DNA of 64,000 nt from Palsa-506 sp963836355 (GTDB lineage: Bacteria > Actinomycetota > Actinomycetes > Streptosporangiales > Streptosporangiaceae). The stretch spans positions 124,001-188,000 of the forward strand of contig CAWIJO010000010.1 in assembly GCA_963836355.1 (NCBI GenBank), written 5' to 3'. Positions 25,450 to 33,094 of this stretch are shown here, in pieces. The translations under genes and the position numbers were made by a program. The first letter of the stretch is position 1. Each line of letters starts with the position of its first letter. The notes beneath the pieces were generated by a model. The model saw only the letters and a program-made list of their open reading frames with translations. It was not told where the DNA came from and ran no database searches.

Positions 25450-26814
25450 ATGATTGATGTCCGTGACGGGGCGGAGCGCGCGCCGGTGCCGCTGCTCTCC
25501 GAGGACGCCGCCGAGGAGCACGTGCACGGCATCTGCTTCAAGACCGGCCCGCCGGGTGCGGTAGGCGTCGAACTGGAATGGCTGGTCTGCGACGGCGATG
25601 ACGATGCCTCGCCCGTCGACCACCAGCGACCCGTTGATCACCAGCGGGTTACCGCCGCGCTGGCCGGGCTTGCTGCCCCCGGCGCGCTGCCTGGCCAGGG
25701 CCGGCTCACGATAGAGCCAGGTGGCCAGGTCGAAATAAGCTCCGCCCCGGCTGCCGCCATCGGCGGCTGCGTGCGCACGGCCGGCCGGGATCTCGCCGCC
25801 GTCCGGCAGGCGGTCGGGGAAGCCGGCATCAGCCTCGTCGGCCGGGGCGTAGATCCATACCGCCCGCCCGCCCGCATCCTCGATCAGCCCCGCTATGCGG
25901 CGATGGAGGAATTCTTCGACCGCGGCGGGCCATGGGGCCGGGTGATGATGTGCAGTACCGCGTCCGTGCAGGTGTGCGTCGATGCCGGGCTGGAAGGCGG
26001 CGGACCGTCGGGTTACCGCTACCGGTGGCGGCTGCTGCACGCGCTCGGTCCGGTGCTCGTCGCAGCCTTCGCCAACTCGCCGCTCCGGGCCGGCCGCCGG
26101 ACCGGCTGGAAGTCGACCCGGCAGGCCGTATGGGCCCGGCTGGATCCCGGCCGCACCCGCGCTCCGGGCGGCGCTGAGCCGCGCCCGCGCAGCGGCGCTG
26201 GCCCGGCCTGGCCGGGCAATGGCGATCCTCGCTCGGCCTGGGCTGGGTACGCGCTTGATGCCGAGCTGATGTGCATCCGGCGCGGCCAGTCGCCGCGCTG
26301 GACCGCGCCGGCCGGGCTGACCTTCCGCGACTGGCTGCGCGGGGCCGGCGACCGGAGGCCGACCCGCGATGACCTGACCTATCATCTCTCGACGCTCTTC
26401 CCCCCGGTCCGGCCGCAAGGTCATCTGGAACTACGGGTCATCGATGCTCAGCCCGGCGACGGCTGGATCGTGCCGGCCGCCGTCGTGTCCGCCCTGCTCG
26501 ACGATCCTATTGCCGCCGAGGCCGCGATGGTCGCGGCCGAGCCGGTGTGGCAGCAGCGGGCGCCGCTGCCAGCCGCCGGGAACGGCCCCGGCGGCCTGCC
26601 GGGCCCGGCAGGCCCGTGGCTGCGCGCGGCCCGGTGCGGCCCGGTGGATCCCGCGCTGGCGCGGGCCGGCGCGGCCTGCTTCGAGGCCGCCGATGCCGCG
26701 CTCGGCCGGGCCGGCGCCCCGGCCGCCGTCCGCCGCCAGGTAACCGACTTCGCCGACGCCTACGTGCTGCGGGGCCGCTGCCCCGCCGACGACATGCTGG
26801 AGGAAAGCCGATGA
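25450..26814 (+). CDS. egtA: Ergothioneine biosynthesis glutamate-cysteine ligase EgtA
   Basis: This enzyme makes gamma-glutamyl-cysteine, the sulfur donor for EgtB. The ATG at 25450 follows GGGGAAAG. Family features include VGVELEWLVCD near residue 45, GGQVEISSAPA, DRGGPWGRVMMCSTASVQVCVD, FANSPLRAGRRTGWKSTRQ and the late block YHLSTLFPPVRPQGHLELRVIDAQ. The length of 454 residues is normal. It is the first gene of egtA-egtB-egtC-(egtD), overlapping egtB by 4 bases (ATGA). The final gene is broken, so its product may no longer feed ergothioneine here. Confidence 0.95.
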   Translation: MIDVRDGAERAPVPLLSEDAAEEHVHGICFKTGPPGAVGVELEWLVCDGDDDASPVDHQRPVDHQRVTAALAGLAAPGALPGQGRLTIEPGGQVEISSAPAAAIGGCVRTAGRDLAAVRQAVGEAGISLVGRGVDPYRPPARILDQPRYAAMEEFFDRGGPWGRVMMCSTASVQVCVDAGLEGGGPSGYRYRWRLLHALGPVLVAAFANSPLRAGRRTGWKSTRQAVWARLDPGRTRAPGGAEPRPRSGAGPAWPGNGDPRSAWAGYALDAELMCIRRGQSPRWTAPAGLTFRDWLRGAGDRRPTRDDLTYHLSTLFPPVRPQGHLELRVIDAQPGDGWIVPAAVVSALLDDPIAAEAAMVAAEPVWQQRAPLPAAGNGPGGLPGPAGPWLRAARCGPVDPALARAGAACFEAADAALGRAGAPAAVRRQVTDFADAYVLRGRCPADDMLEESR

Positions 26815-28283
26815 CGACGGAGTCCGGACTGCTGCTGGACCAGCCTGAGCTGCTCCGGGACAAGATCGCCGAGCTGCTGGTGGCGGCGCGAAAGCGCACC
26901 GACGGCCTGACCAGCCGCCTGGATGACGACGACCTGATCCGCCAGCACTCGCCGCTCATGTCGCCGCTGGTATGGGACCTGGCCCACGTCGCCAATCAGG
27001 AGGAGCTGTGGCTGCTCCGCGAGGTCGGCGGCCGGGAGCCGATGCATCCGGAGATCGACCCGCTCTATGACGCGTTCGAGCATCCGCGCGCCGAGCGCCC
27101 TACCCTGCCGCTGATGCAGCCGGCCCAGGCGCGGGCATACGCCAGCGAGGTCAGGGGCCGCGTGCTGGATCTGGTCGAGCGGGCCAGGTTCACCGGCGAC
27201 CGGCTGGTGACCGGCGGCTTCGCCTTCGGGATGATCGCCCAGCACGAGCAGCAGCACGGCGAGACCATGCTGGCCACCCACCAGCTGCGGCGCGGCGCGG
27301 CGGTGCTGGCCGCGCCGCCGCCCGGCCCGCCGCCGGCCGCCGCGGCGGGCCTGCCCGCCGAGGTGCTCGTGCCGGGCGGCCCGTTCACGATGGGGACCTC
27401 GGCCGAGCCGTGGGCGCTGGACAACGAGCGGCCCGCGCACCCGGTCGACGTGCCGGCCTTCTACCTCGACACCACCCCGGTGACCAACGCCGCCTACGCG
27501 GAGTTCATCGCGGCCGGCGGCTACCGCCAGCCGGCCTGGTGGACCGCCGCGGGCTGGGCGCACCGGCAGCGCGCTGGCCTGTTCGCGCCGCAGTTCTGGC
27601 GGCGCGAAGGCAGCCTGTGGATCCGCACCAGGTTCGGGGTCAGCGAGCCAGTGCCGCCCGCCGAGCCGGTCATGCACGTGTGCTGGTACGAGGCCGACGC
27701 GTATGCGCGCTGGGCAGGCCGCCGGCTGCCCACCGAGGCGGAGTGGGAGAAGGCGGCCAGGCTCGACCCGGCGACCGGGCGGTCCCGGCGCTTCCCGTGG
27801 GGGGATGCGGACCCGTCCCCGGCCCGCGCCAACCTGGGCCAGCGGCACCTGCAGCCGGCGCCCGCTGGCTCGTACCCGGCCGGGGCCGCCCCGTCCGGCG
27901 CACGCCAGCTGATCGGCGACGTGTGGGAATGGACGGCGAGTGATTTCCTGCCGTACCCCGGGTTCGAGGCGTGGCCGTACAAGGAGTACTCCGAAGTGTT
28001 CTTCGGCGGCGACTACAAGGTGCTGCGGGGCGGCGCGTTCTCGGTGGGCCAGGTGACCTCCCGCAGCACGTTCCGCAACTGGGACTACCCGGTGCGGCGG
28101 CAGATCTTCGCCGGGCTGCGGACCGCCCGGGACGCGATGCCGGGGGAGACGGCGGGACGGCGCGGGGAGACGGCGGGACGGCGCGGGGAGACGGCGGGAC
28201 GGCCCGGGGAGACGGCGGGACGGCCCGGGGAGACGGCGGGCCGGCCCGGGGAGACGGCGCGGCGCTCCCGGGAGATCCGCTGA
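26811..28283 (+). CDS. egtB: Hercynylcysteine sulfoxide synthase EgtB (non-heme iron)
   Basis: EgtB uses iron(II) and oxygen to join hercynine and gamma-glutamyl-cysteine. Residues 1-160 are the DinB-like part with iron ligands: first His in VWDLAHVANQEELW, and the pair in MIAQHEQQHGETML. The formylglycine-generating-enzyme-like part begins at about 185 with VPGGPFTMGT and ends with GDYKVLRGGAFSVG and STFRNWDYP. The C-terminus carries six copies of a seven-residue GETAGR(R/P) repeat not expected in the family. The start overlaps the egtA stop (ATGA), and the stop shares bases with the egtC ATG, so translation is coupled. Confidence 0.95.
   Translation: MTTESGLLLDQPELLRDKIAELLVAARKRTDGLTSRLDDDDLIRQHSPLMSPLVWDLAHVANQEELWLLREVGGREPMHPEIDPLYDAFEHPRAERPTLPLMQPAQARAYASEVRGRVLDLVERARFTGDRLVTGGFAFGMIAQHEQQHGETMLATHQLRRGAAVLAAPPPGPPPAAAAGLPAEVLVPGGPFTMGTSAEPWALDNERPAHPVDVPAFYLDTTPVTNAAYAEFIAAGGYRQPAWWTAAGWAHRQRAGLFAPQFWRREGSLWIRTRFGVSEPVPPAEPVMHVCWYEADAYARWAGRRLPTEAEWEKAARLDPATGRSRRFPWGDADPSPARANLGQRHLQPAPAGSYPAGAAPSGARQLIGDVWEWTASDFLPYPGFEAWPYKEYSEVFFGGDYKVLRGGAFSVGQVTSRSTFRNWDYPVRRQIFAGLRTARDAMPGETAGRRGETAGRRGETAGRPGETAGRPGETAGRPGETARRSREIR
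28143..28268. repeat. 21-bp in-frame tandem repeat at the egtB 3' end
   Basis: Six copies of a 21-base unit beginning GGGGAGACGGCGGGACGG encode GETAGRR, GETAGRR, GETAGRP, GETAGRP, GETAGRP and GETARRS. They extend EgtB beyond its conserved end just before egtC. Confidence 0.93.
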
Positions 28284-29140
28284 TGTGCCGGCATCTGGCC
28301 TACCTGGGCGAGGCCGCGACGCTGCGCTCGTTGCTGACGGACCCACCGCACAGCCTGCAGGCCCAGGCCTGGGCGCCGCGCCGGCAGCGGCACGGCGTGG
28401 TGAACGCGGACGGATTCGGCGTCGGCTGGTACGCCGACGGCGACCCGGTGCCTGCCAGGTACCGGCGGGCGCGGCCGATCTGGTCGGATCCGTCCTTCGC
28501 CGACCTTGCCCGGGTGACCAGGAGCCGGGCGATACTGGCCGCGGTCCGCTCGGCCACCGCGGACACCGAAGCCGGGGAGGCCGCCGCCGCGCCTTATACC
28601 GCGGACCGCTGGCTGTTCAGCCATAACGGAGCGCTCAGCGGCTGGCCGGAATCGGCCGCCAGGCTGGCGGCGGGGCTGCCGCCCGGCGACGTGCTCGCGC
28701 TGGAAGCCCGCTGCGACTCGGCCCTCATCTGGGCGGTCGTGCTGCGCAGGCTGCGGGCCGGGCACGGGCTGGCCGTGGCGCTGGCCGGGACCGTCCGGGA
28801 GCTGGCGGACCGCCAGCTCGGCGGGCGGTTCAACTTCCTGCTTACCGACGGCGAGACGATCGCGGCGACCGCCGCCGGGGACACGCTGTGCTACCGCGCC
28901 AGCCCGGGCTCGGTGCTGGTCGCGTCCGAGCCCGGCGATGACGAGCCTGGCTGGATCGACGTGCCCGATCGCAGCGTCCTAACCGCGTCGCCCGGCTCGG
29001 TCGTCGTCAGTCCCATTGACGCCGCGGCCGGCGTTGCCCCGGCTGGCGCCGGCCGGGCCAACGTCGGCCGGGCCAACGTCGGCCGGGCCAACGTCGGCCG
29101 GGCCAACGTCAGCCGGAACGGAAGGATGGCAACCCAGTGA
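28283..29140 (+). CDS. egtC: Gamma-glutamyl-hercynylcysteine sulfoxide hydrolase EgtC
   Basis: EgtC removes the glutamyl group in ergothioneine synthesis. It is a class-II glutamine-amidotransferase-fold (Ntn) hydrolase whose catalytic Cys is residue 2 after Met removal (MCRHLAYLG). Further family residues are NADGFGVGWY, LFSHNGALSGW and GGRFNFLLTDG. It has 285 residues, the last 30 or so of which hold four copies of GRANV and look dispensable. The ATG overlaps the egtB stop, and the stop overlaps the egtD GTG (GTGA). Confidence 0.94.
   Translation: MCRHLAYLGEAATLRSLLTDPPHSLQAQAWAPRRQRHGVVNADGFGVGWYADGDPVPARYRRARPIWSDPSFADLARVTRSRAILAAVRSATADTEAGEAAAAPYTADRWLFSHNGALSGWPESAARLAAGLPPGDVLALEARCDSALIWAVVLRRLRAGHGLAVALAGTVRELADRQLGGRFNFLLTDGETIAATAAGDTLCYRASPGSVLVASEPGDDEPGWIDVPDRSVLTASPGSVVVSPIDAAAGVAPAGAGRANVGRANVGRANVGRANVSRNGRMATQ
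29051..29110. repeat. 15-bp in-frame tandem repeat at the egtC 3' end
   Basis: Four perfect copies of GGCCGGGCCAACGTC encode the four GRANV units. This is the second repeat-extended C-terminus in a row within the egt operon. Confidence 0.95.
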
Positions 29141-29543
29141 CCGAGCCGACGATCGAGCGGTGCCTGCCGGACGGGTTCTTCGCCGATTCGTTGCGGGCGG
29201 ACGCGGGCGGGGCTGACCGTCGCGCCGAAATCGCTGCCGCCGAAGTGGTTTTACGATGAGCGGGGAAGCGAACTGTTCGACAAGATCACCCTCCTCGACG
29301 AGTACTACCCGACCCGGGCAGAACGGGAAATCCTGGCCGCCGCGGCCGGCCAGATAGCTGCCGCCAGCGGGGCCAAGACGCTGGTCGAGCTCGGTTCCGG
29401 GTCGGCCGACAAGACCAGGCTGCTGCTCGACGCGCTGCGCGCCGCCGGGACGCTGCGCAGGTACGTGCCGGTGGACGTGAGCGAGGCGGCGCTGCTGGTT
29501 GCCTCCCGGCCGCTTCGGCCTCTCCCTGCCAGTCCCGGCCTAA
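29137..29543 (+). pseudogene. egtD: Remnant of L-histidine N-alpha-methyltransferase EgtD (frameshift plus internal deletion)
   Basis: EgtD trimethylates histidine to hercynine, the first step of ergothioneine synthesis. The GTG at 29137 opens MTEPTIERCLPDGFFADSL. One extra base at about 29205-29212 shifts the frame, after which GLTVAPKSLPPKWFYDERG, EYYPTRAEREIL and the SAM-binding ELGSGSADKTRLLLDAL are clear up to VPVDVSEAAL at about 29490. The next stretch, read in a third frame, gives CWLPPGRFGLSLPVPA and a stop at 29541-29543, which looks like the EgtD C-terminus. About 180 residues of the middle and the C-terminal substrate domain are absent. The gene cannot work as read. An assembly collapse could give the same picture. 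Confidence 0.82.
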
Positions 29544-29565
29544 CCACGTTTCCGCGGAAACGTGG
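29544..29565. promoter_or_regulatory. Perfect 22-bp palindrome after the egt operon
   Basis: The half-site CCACGTTTCCG and its exact reverse complement abut to give a 22-base palindrome that begins directly after the egtD remnant stop. It could be an operator for a dimeric regulator, or a short hairpin terminator with a 9-bp stem and a CGCG loop. There is no T-tract. From 29566 to the speD stop at 29729 I see no recognisable gene. Confidence 0.7.
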
Positions 29566-29728
29566 CGGCCGAGCAGCCATGGCGCGAGGTGCTCAATGCC
29601 TGGTGGCCGCGGCGGCGGTTCCGCGGATCAGCGACCAGGCGGGCGGCATCGTCGACCGGCTCGGCCAGCTTGGCAGCCTGCCAGGCTGGCCGGAAGTGAT
29701 GAACGGGTTCGGCGGGCCGCCGCCGAGC

Positions 29729-30163
29729 TCATCGGGGGCTGATGTGCCCGGGCATGGCCGCGGGCTGCGGCCTGATGCCGCGCTGGACCGGCTGCACCGT
29801 GACGTTCGCCAGCTGCAGCGAGCGGACGAGATCGGCCATCACGGCCTCGCCGTCGATGGCGCCACAGCTGAACAGGTCGATGGCTATCAGGTCTTCTTCC
29901 GGCCAGGTGTGAATGCTCAGGTGGGACTCGGCCAGGATCAGCACCAGGGTGACCGCATCGTTGGGGAAGGCGACATGGCTTGCCTCCAGGACGTGCCCGT
30001 TCCCGGCCTGCACCGCCGCGGTGGCGACCTCGGTGAGCTTCGCGACGTCGGTCACCGGCGATGACGGCGTGACGGTCGCGTCCACGGCATAGAGCATCTT
30101 CGGCGTCCGCGCCTCCTGCCGCCGCAGGTCCGCGTACTTTCTCGCCGCATCGTCGCCCGGCAT
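29729..30163 (-). CDS. speD: S-adenosylmethionine decarboxylase proenzyme
   Basis: SpeD makes decarboxylated S-adenosylmethionine, the aminopropyl donor of polyamine synthesis, through a self-generated pyruvoyl group. The block AESHLSIHTWPEEDLIAIDL contains the Ser that becomes pyruvate after cleavage of the Glu-Ser bond, the processing His five residues later, and the Cys in FSCG, in the same spacing as in the short bacterial SpeH type. The length of 144 residues fits that class. It diverges from bpsA with 86 bases between the starts, so the two probably share control and a metabolite. No spermidine synthase gene (speE) is in the window. Confidence 0.95.
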   Translation of the reverse strand: MPGDDAARKYADLRRQEARTPKMLYAVDATVTPSSPVTDVAKLTEVATAAVQAGNGHVLEASHVAFPNDAVTLVLILAESHLSIHTWPEEDLIAIDLFSCGAIDGEAVMADLVRSLQLANVTVQPVQRGIRPQPAAMPGHISPR

Positions 30164-30249
30164 GATGTGGGAGGATACCTTACGGTCTGCCGTCCGGGCA
30201 GAGACGAACGCCGCGGCCAGCTGCGCACCGGGAGGCAGAGAACGTCAGC

Positions 30250-31410
30250 ATGGATGTCGACTCTGTGATTGCCGAAGTCGCGTCGGCGGTCGGGCTGGCC
30301 GAGGGGGCCTCCGGGGTCAGGGACGTGATCCGGGCGATCGCGCGGGCCGAGCCGGTCGCCGCCAGGGAAATCAGCCGGATGGCCGAGCTGCCCGTCCCGA
30401 TCGTCACCGCCGTCTGCAACGAGCTGCGTAAGCGCGGCGTGCTGGACACCGGCCGGCCGGTCCGGCTGACCGAGGCAGGCCGCGGAGTCTTCGCGAGCGG
30501 CCAGCGCGGCCTGCATGCCAGGTGCCCGGTGTGCAACGGGCGCGGGGTCGCCAGCGCCGAAATCACCAAGGCCCTGCAGGGCGAACTGGAGCACGCGGCT
30601 GCCGCCGCGCCCGTGGCCAAGCCGGAACTCGATCAGACGCACTGCACCGTAGACACCAAGATCGGCCGGGTCCTGGCCATGCACGAGGCCGGGGCGCTGG
30701 CCGGCACGCAGATCATCATCCTCGGCGACGACGATCTGATCTCCGTGGCGATCGCCAGGTTCGCCGCGCTGACCGGGATGCCGGGCGGCATCAGGCGGCT
30801 GACGGTGCTGGACACCGACCCCGACGTGCTGGCATGCATCGCGGCGAACACCGAAGGCACCGGCGTGACACCGGAACTCATCCAGCACGATCTCCGTGCG
30901 CCGCTGCCTGCCAGGCTGCACCGCGCATTCGACGTGGCCAGCACCGACCCCCCGTACACGGTAGCCGGGGCCAGCCTGTTCCTGTCCCGGGCCGTGGCAG
31001 CACTCGGCGGGGATGCCGGCCAGCATGTCTTCTTCTCCTTCGGGGCCCGCAGGCCGGGGGAGACACTGCGCACCCAGGAGCTGATCACCGGCATGGGGCT
31101 GACGGTGCGCGCGATGACGCCGAACTTCAACGAGTACGTGGGCGCAGGCATCCTGGCCGGCACCAGCCACCTTTACCACCTGCGCAGCACGGCGTCGCCC
31201 GCGCCGCTGATCACCGGTGACTACCAGGGGCCGCTGTACACCGCCGACCTGCGGGCCGCCGTCACCAGGCCGTACCGGTGCGCCGGCTGCGGCGCCGTGC
31301 ACGCCGTCGGCCCGGGCGCGCAGTGGACCAGGATCGCCAGCCTGCAGGCGGCCGGCTGCCCGGACTGCGGTGGCACGGTATTCCGCCCGATGTCGCTGCA
31401 GCAGCGATGA
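30250..31410 (+). CDS. bpsA: Branched-chain polyamine synthase BpsA (N4-bis(aminopropyl)spermidine synthase family)
   Basis: BpsA adds aminopropyl groups from decarboxylated S-adenosylmethionine to the secondary amine of spermidine, giving branched polyamines known mainly from thermophiles. The product has 386 residues: an N-terminal winged-helix-like part (about 1-90), a CPVCNGRG knuckle, and the catalytic Rossmann fold with GDDDLISVAIARF, STDPPYT and NFNEYVGAG, which match the GDDD, DPP and NFNEYV signatures of the archaeal enzyme. The C-terminus carries two CxxC knuckles, YRCAGCG and GCPDCGG, a zinc-ribbon I do not recall from archaeal BpsA. ATG 30250 has GGGAGG 14 bases upstream. It overlaps the GNAT gene by 4 bases. 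Speculatively it acts on a polyamine later modified by the genes downstream. Confidence 0.9.
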   Translation: MDVDSVIAEVASAVGLAEGASGVRDVIRAIARAEPVAAREISRMAELPVPIVTAVCNELRKRGVLDTGRPVRLTEAGRGVFASGQRGLHARCPVCNGRGVASAEITKALQGELEHAAAAAPVAKPELDQTHCTVDTKIGRVLAMHEAGALAGTQIIILGDDDLISVAIARFAALTGMPGGIRRLTVLDTDPDVLACIAANTEGTGVTPELIQHDLRAPLPARLHRAFDVASTDPPYTVAGASLFLSRAVAALGGDAGQHVFFSFGARRPGETLRTQELITGMGLTVRAMTPNFNEYVGAGILAGTSHLYHLRSTASPAPLITGDYQGPLYTADLRAAVTRPYRCAGCGAVHAVGPGAQWTRIASLQAAGCPDCGGTVFRPMSLQQR

Positions 31411-31952
31411 CCGGCACCGCGCCGGCGGCCGGCCCGGCAAGGTACCTGATCCGCCGCGCTGCCGACGGCGATCTCGACGCCATCGCGCAGTTCGAGATCG
31501 AGATCGCGCGAATATCGTTTAGCGACGACGCCATCACCGATCCGGCCCTGCACCGCAAGCGGGTTTCCGGCGGGCTGGGCAAGCCAGGGGAGATCATGCT
31601 GGTCGCCGTCGCCGTCGCCGTGCCGGAGCCAGCGGCAAGGCCAGCTCCGGCGGATGGCAGGCTGGTGGGCTGGGCCTGGATGTCACCGCGGACGAACTCG
31701 CTGACCGGCGCCAGATACGGCAACTTCAGGTCGCTTGCCGTCGCCGATATCCCGGACCGCAGCCAGGTAGGGGAATTGCTGCTGGCCGCGGTGCTGCAGG
31801 CGGCGGCCGACGCGGGCCTGGCCCAGCTGACCGGCAAGGTTCATGCCGGGAACCTGGGCATGCGCACGTTGTACCGGAAGTTCGGCTTCGAGGCAGCGCA
31901 CCTCACGATGGAGAAGCGGCTGCCGCCAGGCGGCGGCCGGGCACCGTCATGA
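31407..31952 (+). CDS. GNAT-family N-acyltransferase
   Basis: GNAT enzymes move an acyl group from CoA, or sometimes from a carrier protein, to an amine. The 181-residue product opens with RYLIRRAADGDLDAIAQFE, a typical first strand and helix, and has the acyl-donor loop region SLAVADIPDRSQVGELLLAAVLQAA and the late block HAGNLGMRTLYRKFGFE characteristic of the fold. A low-complexity Val/Ala/Pro stretch interrupts the middle. Both ends overlap neighbours by 4 bases (ATGA), so it is translated with bpsA and the FkbH-like gene. This context suggests an amine or carrier-bound substrate from the same pathway. The first codons lie in a sequence duplicated in inverted orientation at 33359-33412. 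Confidence 0.88.
   Translation: MTGTAPAAGPARYLIRRAADGDLDAIAQFEIEIARISFSDDAITDPALHRKRVSGGLGKPGEIMLVAVAVAVPEPAARPAPADGRLVGWAWMSPRTNSLTGARYGNFRSLAVADIPDRSQVGELLLAAVLQAAADAGLAQLTGKVHAGNLGMRTLYRKFGFEAAHLTMEKRLPPGGGRAPS
31431..31484 (+). repeat. Left copy of a 54-bp perfect inverted repeat, inside the GNAT gene
   Basis: The 54 bases starting GGCCCGGCAAGGTACCTGAT recur exactly, in reverse complement, at 33359-33412. Similarity continues for about 14 bases with three mismatches on the 5' side of this copy and then stops. Confidence 0.97.
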
Positions 31953-33094
31953 CGCCGGCCAGGCAGCCGGGCAGCGGGCCGGTCAGCAGGCCGGCCGTCA
32001 AGTGCGTGGCCTGGGATATCGACAACACCCTGCTCACCGGGACCTTCATCGAGTCCGGCCCGCGGCAGCCGGCCGCCGATCCGGAGATGACCGCGGCACT
32101 GGCCGAGCTTGGCAGCCGCGGCATCGTGCATGCCATCGCGAGCCGGAATCCGCCGGCCGCCGCCGCCTACGCCGCTCAGGTAACCGGCAGCAAGTTCGTC
32201 GCGGTCGAGTGCGGCTGGGACCGGAAGTCGGCGGCGATCGGCCGGATCCTGGCTGAGCTCGGCATCGGCGCCGATGCCCTCGCCTACGTCGACGACGATC
32301 CGTACGAGCGGGCCGAAGTCTCCTTCGCACTGCCGGACGTGCTGGTGCTGTCCCCGGAAGACATCACGGATGCGCTCGGGTGGCCGGAATTCAGCCCCGC
32401 CGTGATTACCGCCGAGGGCCGCCGGCGCAGTGAGCTTTACCTGGAGATGAAGCGCCGCCGCGACGCCGAACGCGAGTTCGGCGGCTCCAGGGATGCCTTC
32501 CTGCGCTACTGCCGGACCGAGATCGTAATCGCCCCGGCCGGCGACGCCGATATGCCGAGGCTGCGGGAACTCTCGGTTCGCACCCATCAGTTCAACTCGG
32601 CCGGGCAGGGCACGACGGAGGCCTCGTTTCAAGACAAGATCGGTTCACCTGGGTGGGAAGTACTCGTGCTACGGCTGCGCGACCGGTTCGGCGATGACGG
32701 CATCGTCGGCGGCTGCGTCATCGAGCACGGCACCGACGGCCGGTGGACGGTCCAGTTGCTGATGATGTCCTGCCGGGCGATGGGCCGGGGCGTCATCGAC
32801 GCCTTGCTCGGCTGGCTCATCCGGTCGGCGGCCGAGCACGGTGCTCCCGTTCTAGAGGTGCCGTCAGTGCTCAATGCCAGGAACGTGCCGCTGCGGCTGG
32901 CCCTGGCCGCAGCCGGATTCCGGGCAGCGGATACCGGCCCGGAGCTGGCTGCCGGGCAGAATGCCTGGCCAGCGGCAGGGCGGATCATGTTCCGCCGCCC
33001 GCTGGCCGGGCCGCTGCCAGCACTGCCAGGCTGGCTGACCAGGCTGACCGCCCCGGGCGGTCCGGCCCAGCGCGGAACCGGAGGCGCGCCCTGA
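31949..33094 (+). CDS. FkbH-like HAD-superfamily protein (glyceryl-ACP forming type)
   Basis: FkbH-family enzymes take a three-carbon unit from 1,3-bisphosphoglycerate, remove phosphate and load it as glyceryl on an acyl carrier protein. The N-terminal HAD part (about 10-150) has the nucleophile motif WDIDNTLLTG, the motif-II Ser in HAIASRNPP, the Lys in CGWDRKSAAIGRILAELG, and the acidic motif AYVDDDPYERAEV. The C-terminal part (about 190-350) is the GNAT-like fold of the family: LSVRTHQFNSAGQGT, VLRLRDRFGDDGIVGG and MMSCRAMGRGV. It has 381 residues. It overlaps the GNAT gene by 4 bases and the carrier-protein gene by 4 bases, the natural partner. No polyketide synthase is nearby. Confidence 0.88.
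   Translation: MTPARQPGSGPVSRPAVKCVAWDIDNTLLTGTFIESGPRQPAADPEMTAALAELGSRGIVHAIASRNPPAAAAYAAQVTGSKFVAVECGWDRKSAAIGRILAELGIGADALAYVDDDPYERAEVSFALPDVLVLSPEDITDALGWPEFSPAVITAEGRRRSELYLEMKRRRDAEREFGGSRDAFLRYCRTEIVIAPAGDADMPRLRELSVRTHQFNSAGQGTTEASFQDKIGSPGWEVLVLRLRDRFGDDGIVGGCVIEHGTDGRWTVQLLMMSCRAMGRGVIDALLGWLIRSAAEHGAPVLEVPSVLNARNVPLRLALAAAGFRAADTGPELAAGQNAWPAAGRIMFRRPLAGPLPALPGWLTRLTAPGGPAQRGTGGAP

Noticed and set aside
29566..29728. Possible extra small gene between the egt remnant and speD
   Set aside because: All frames are short or lack motifs, and none has a convincing start signal. Likely relic or spacer DNA.
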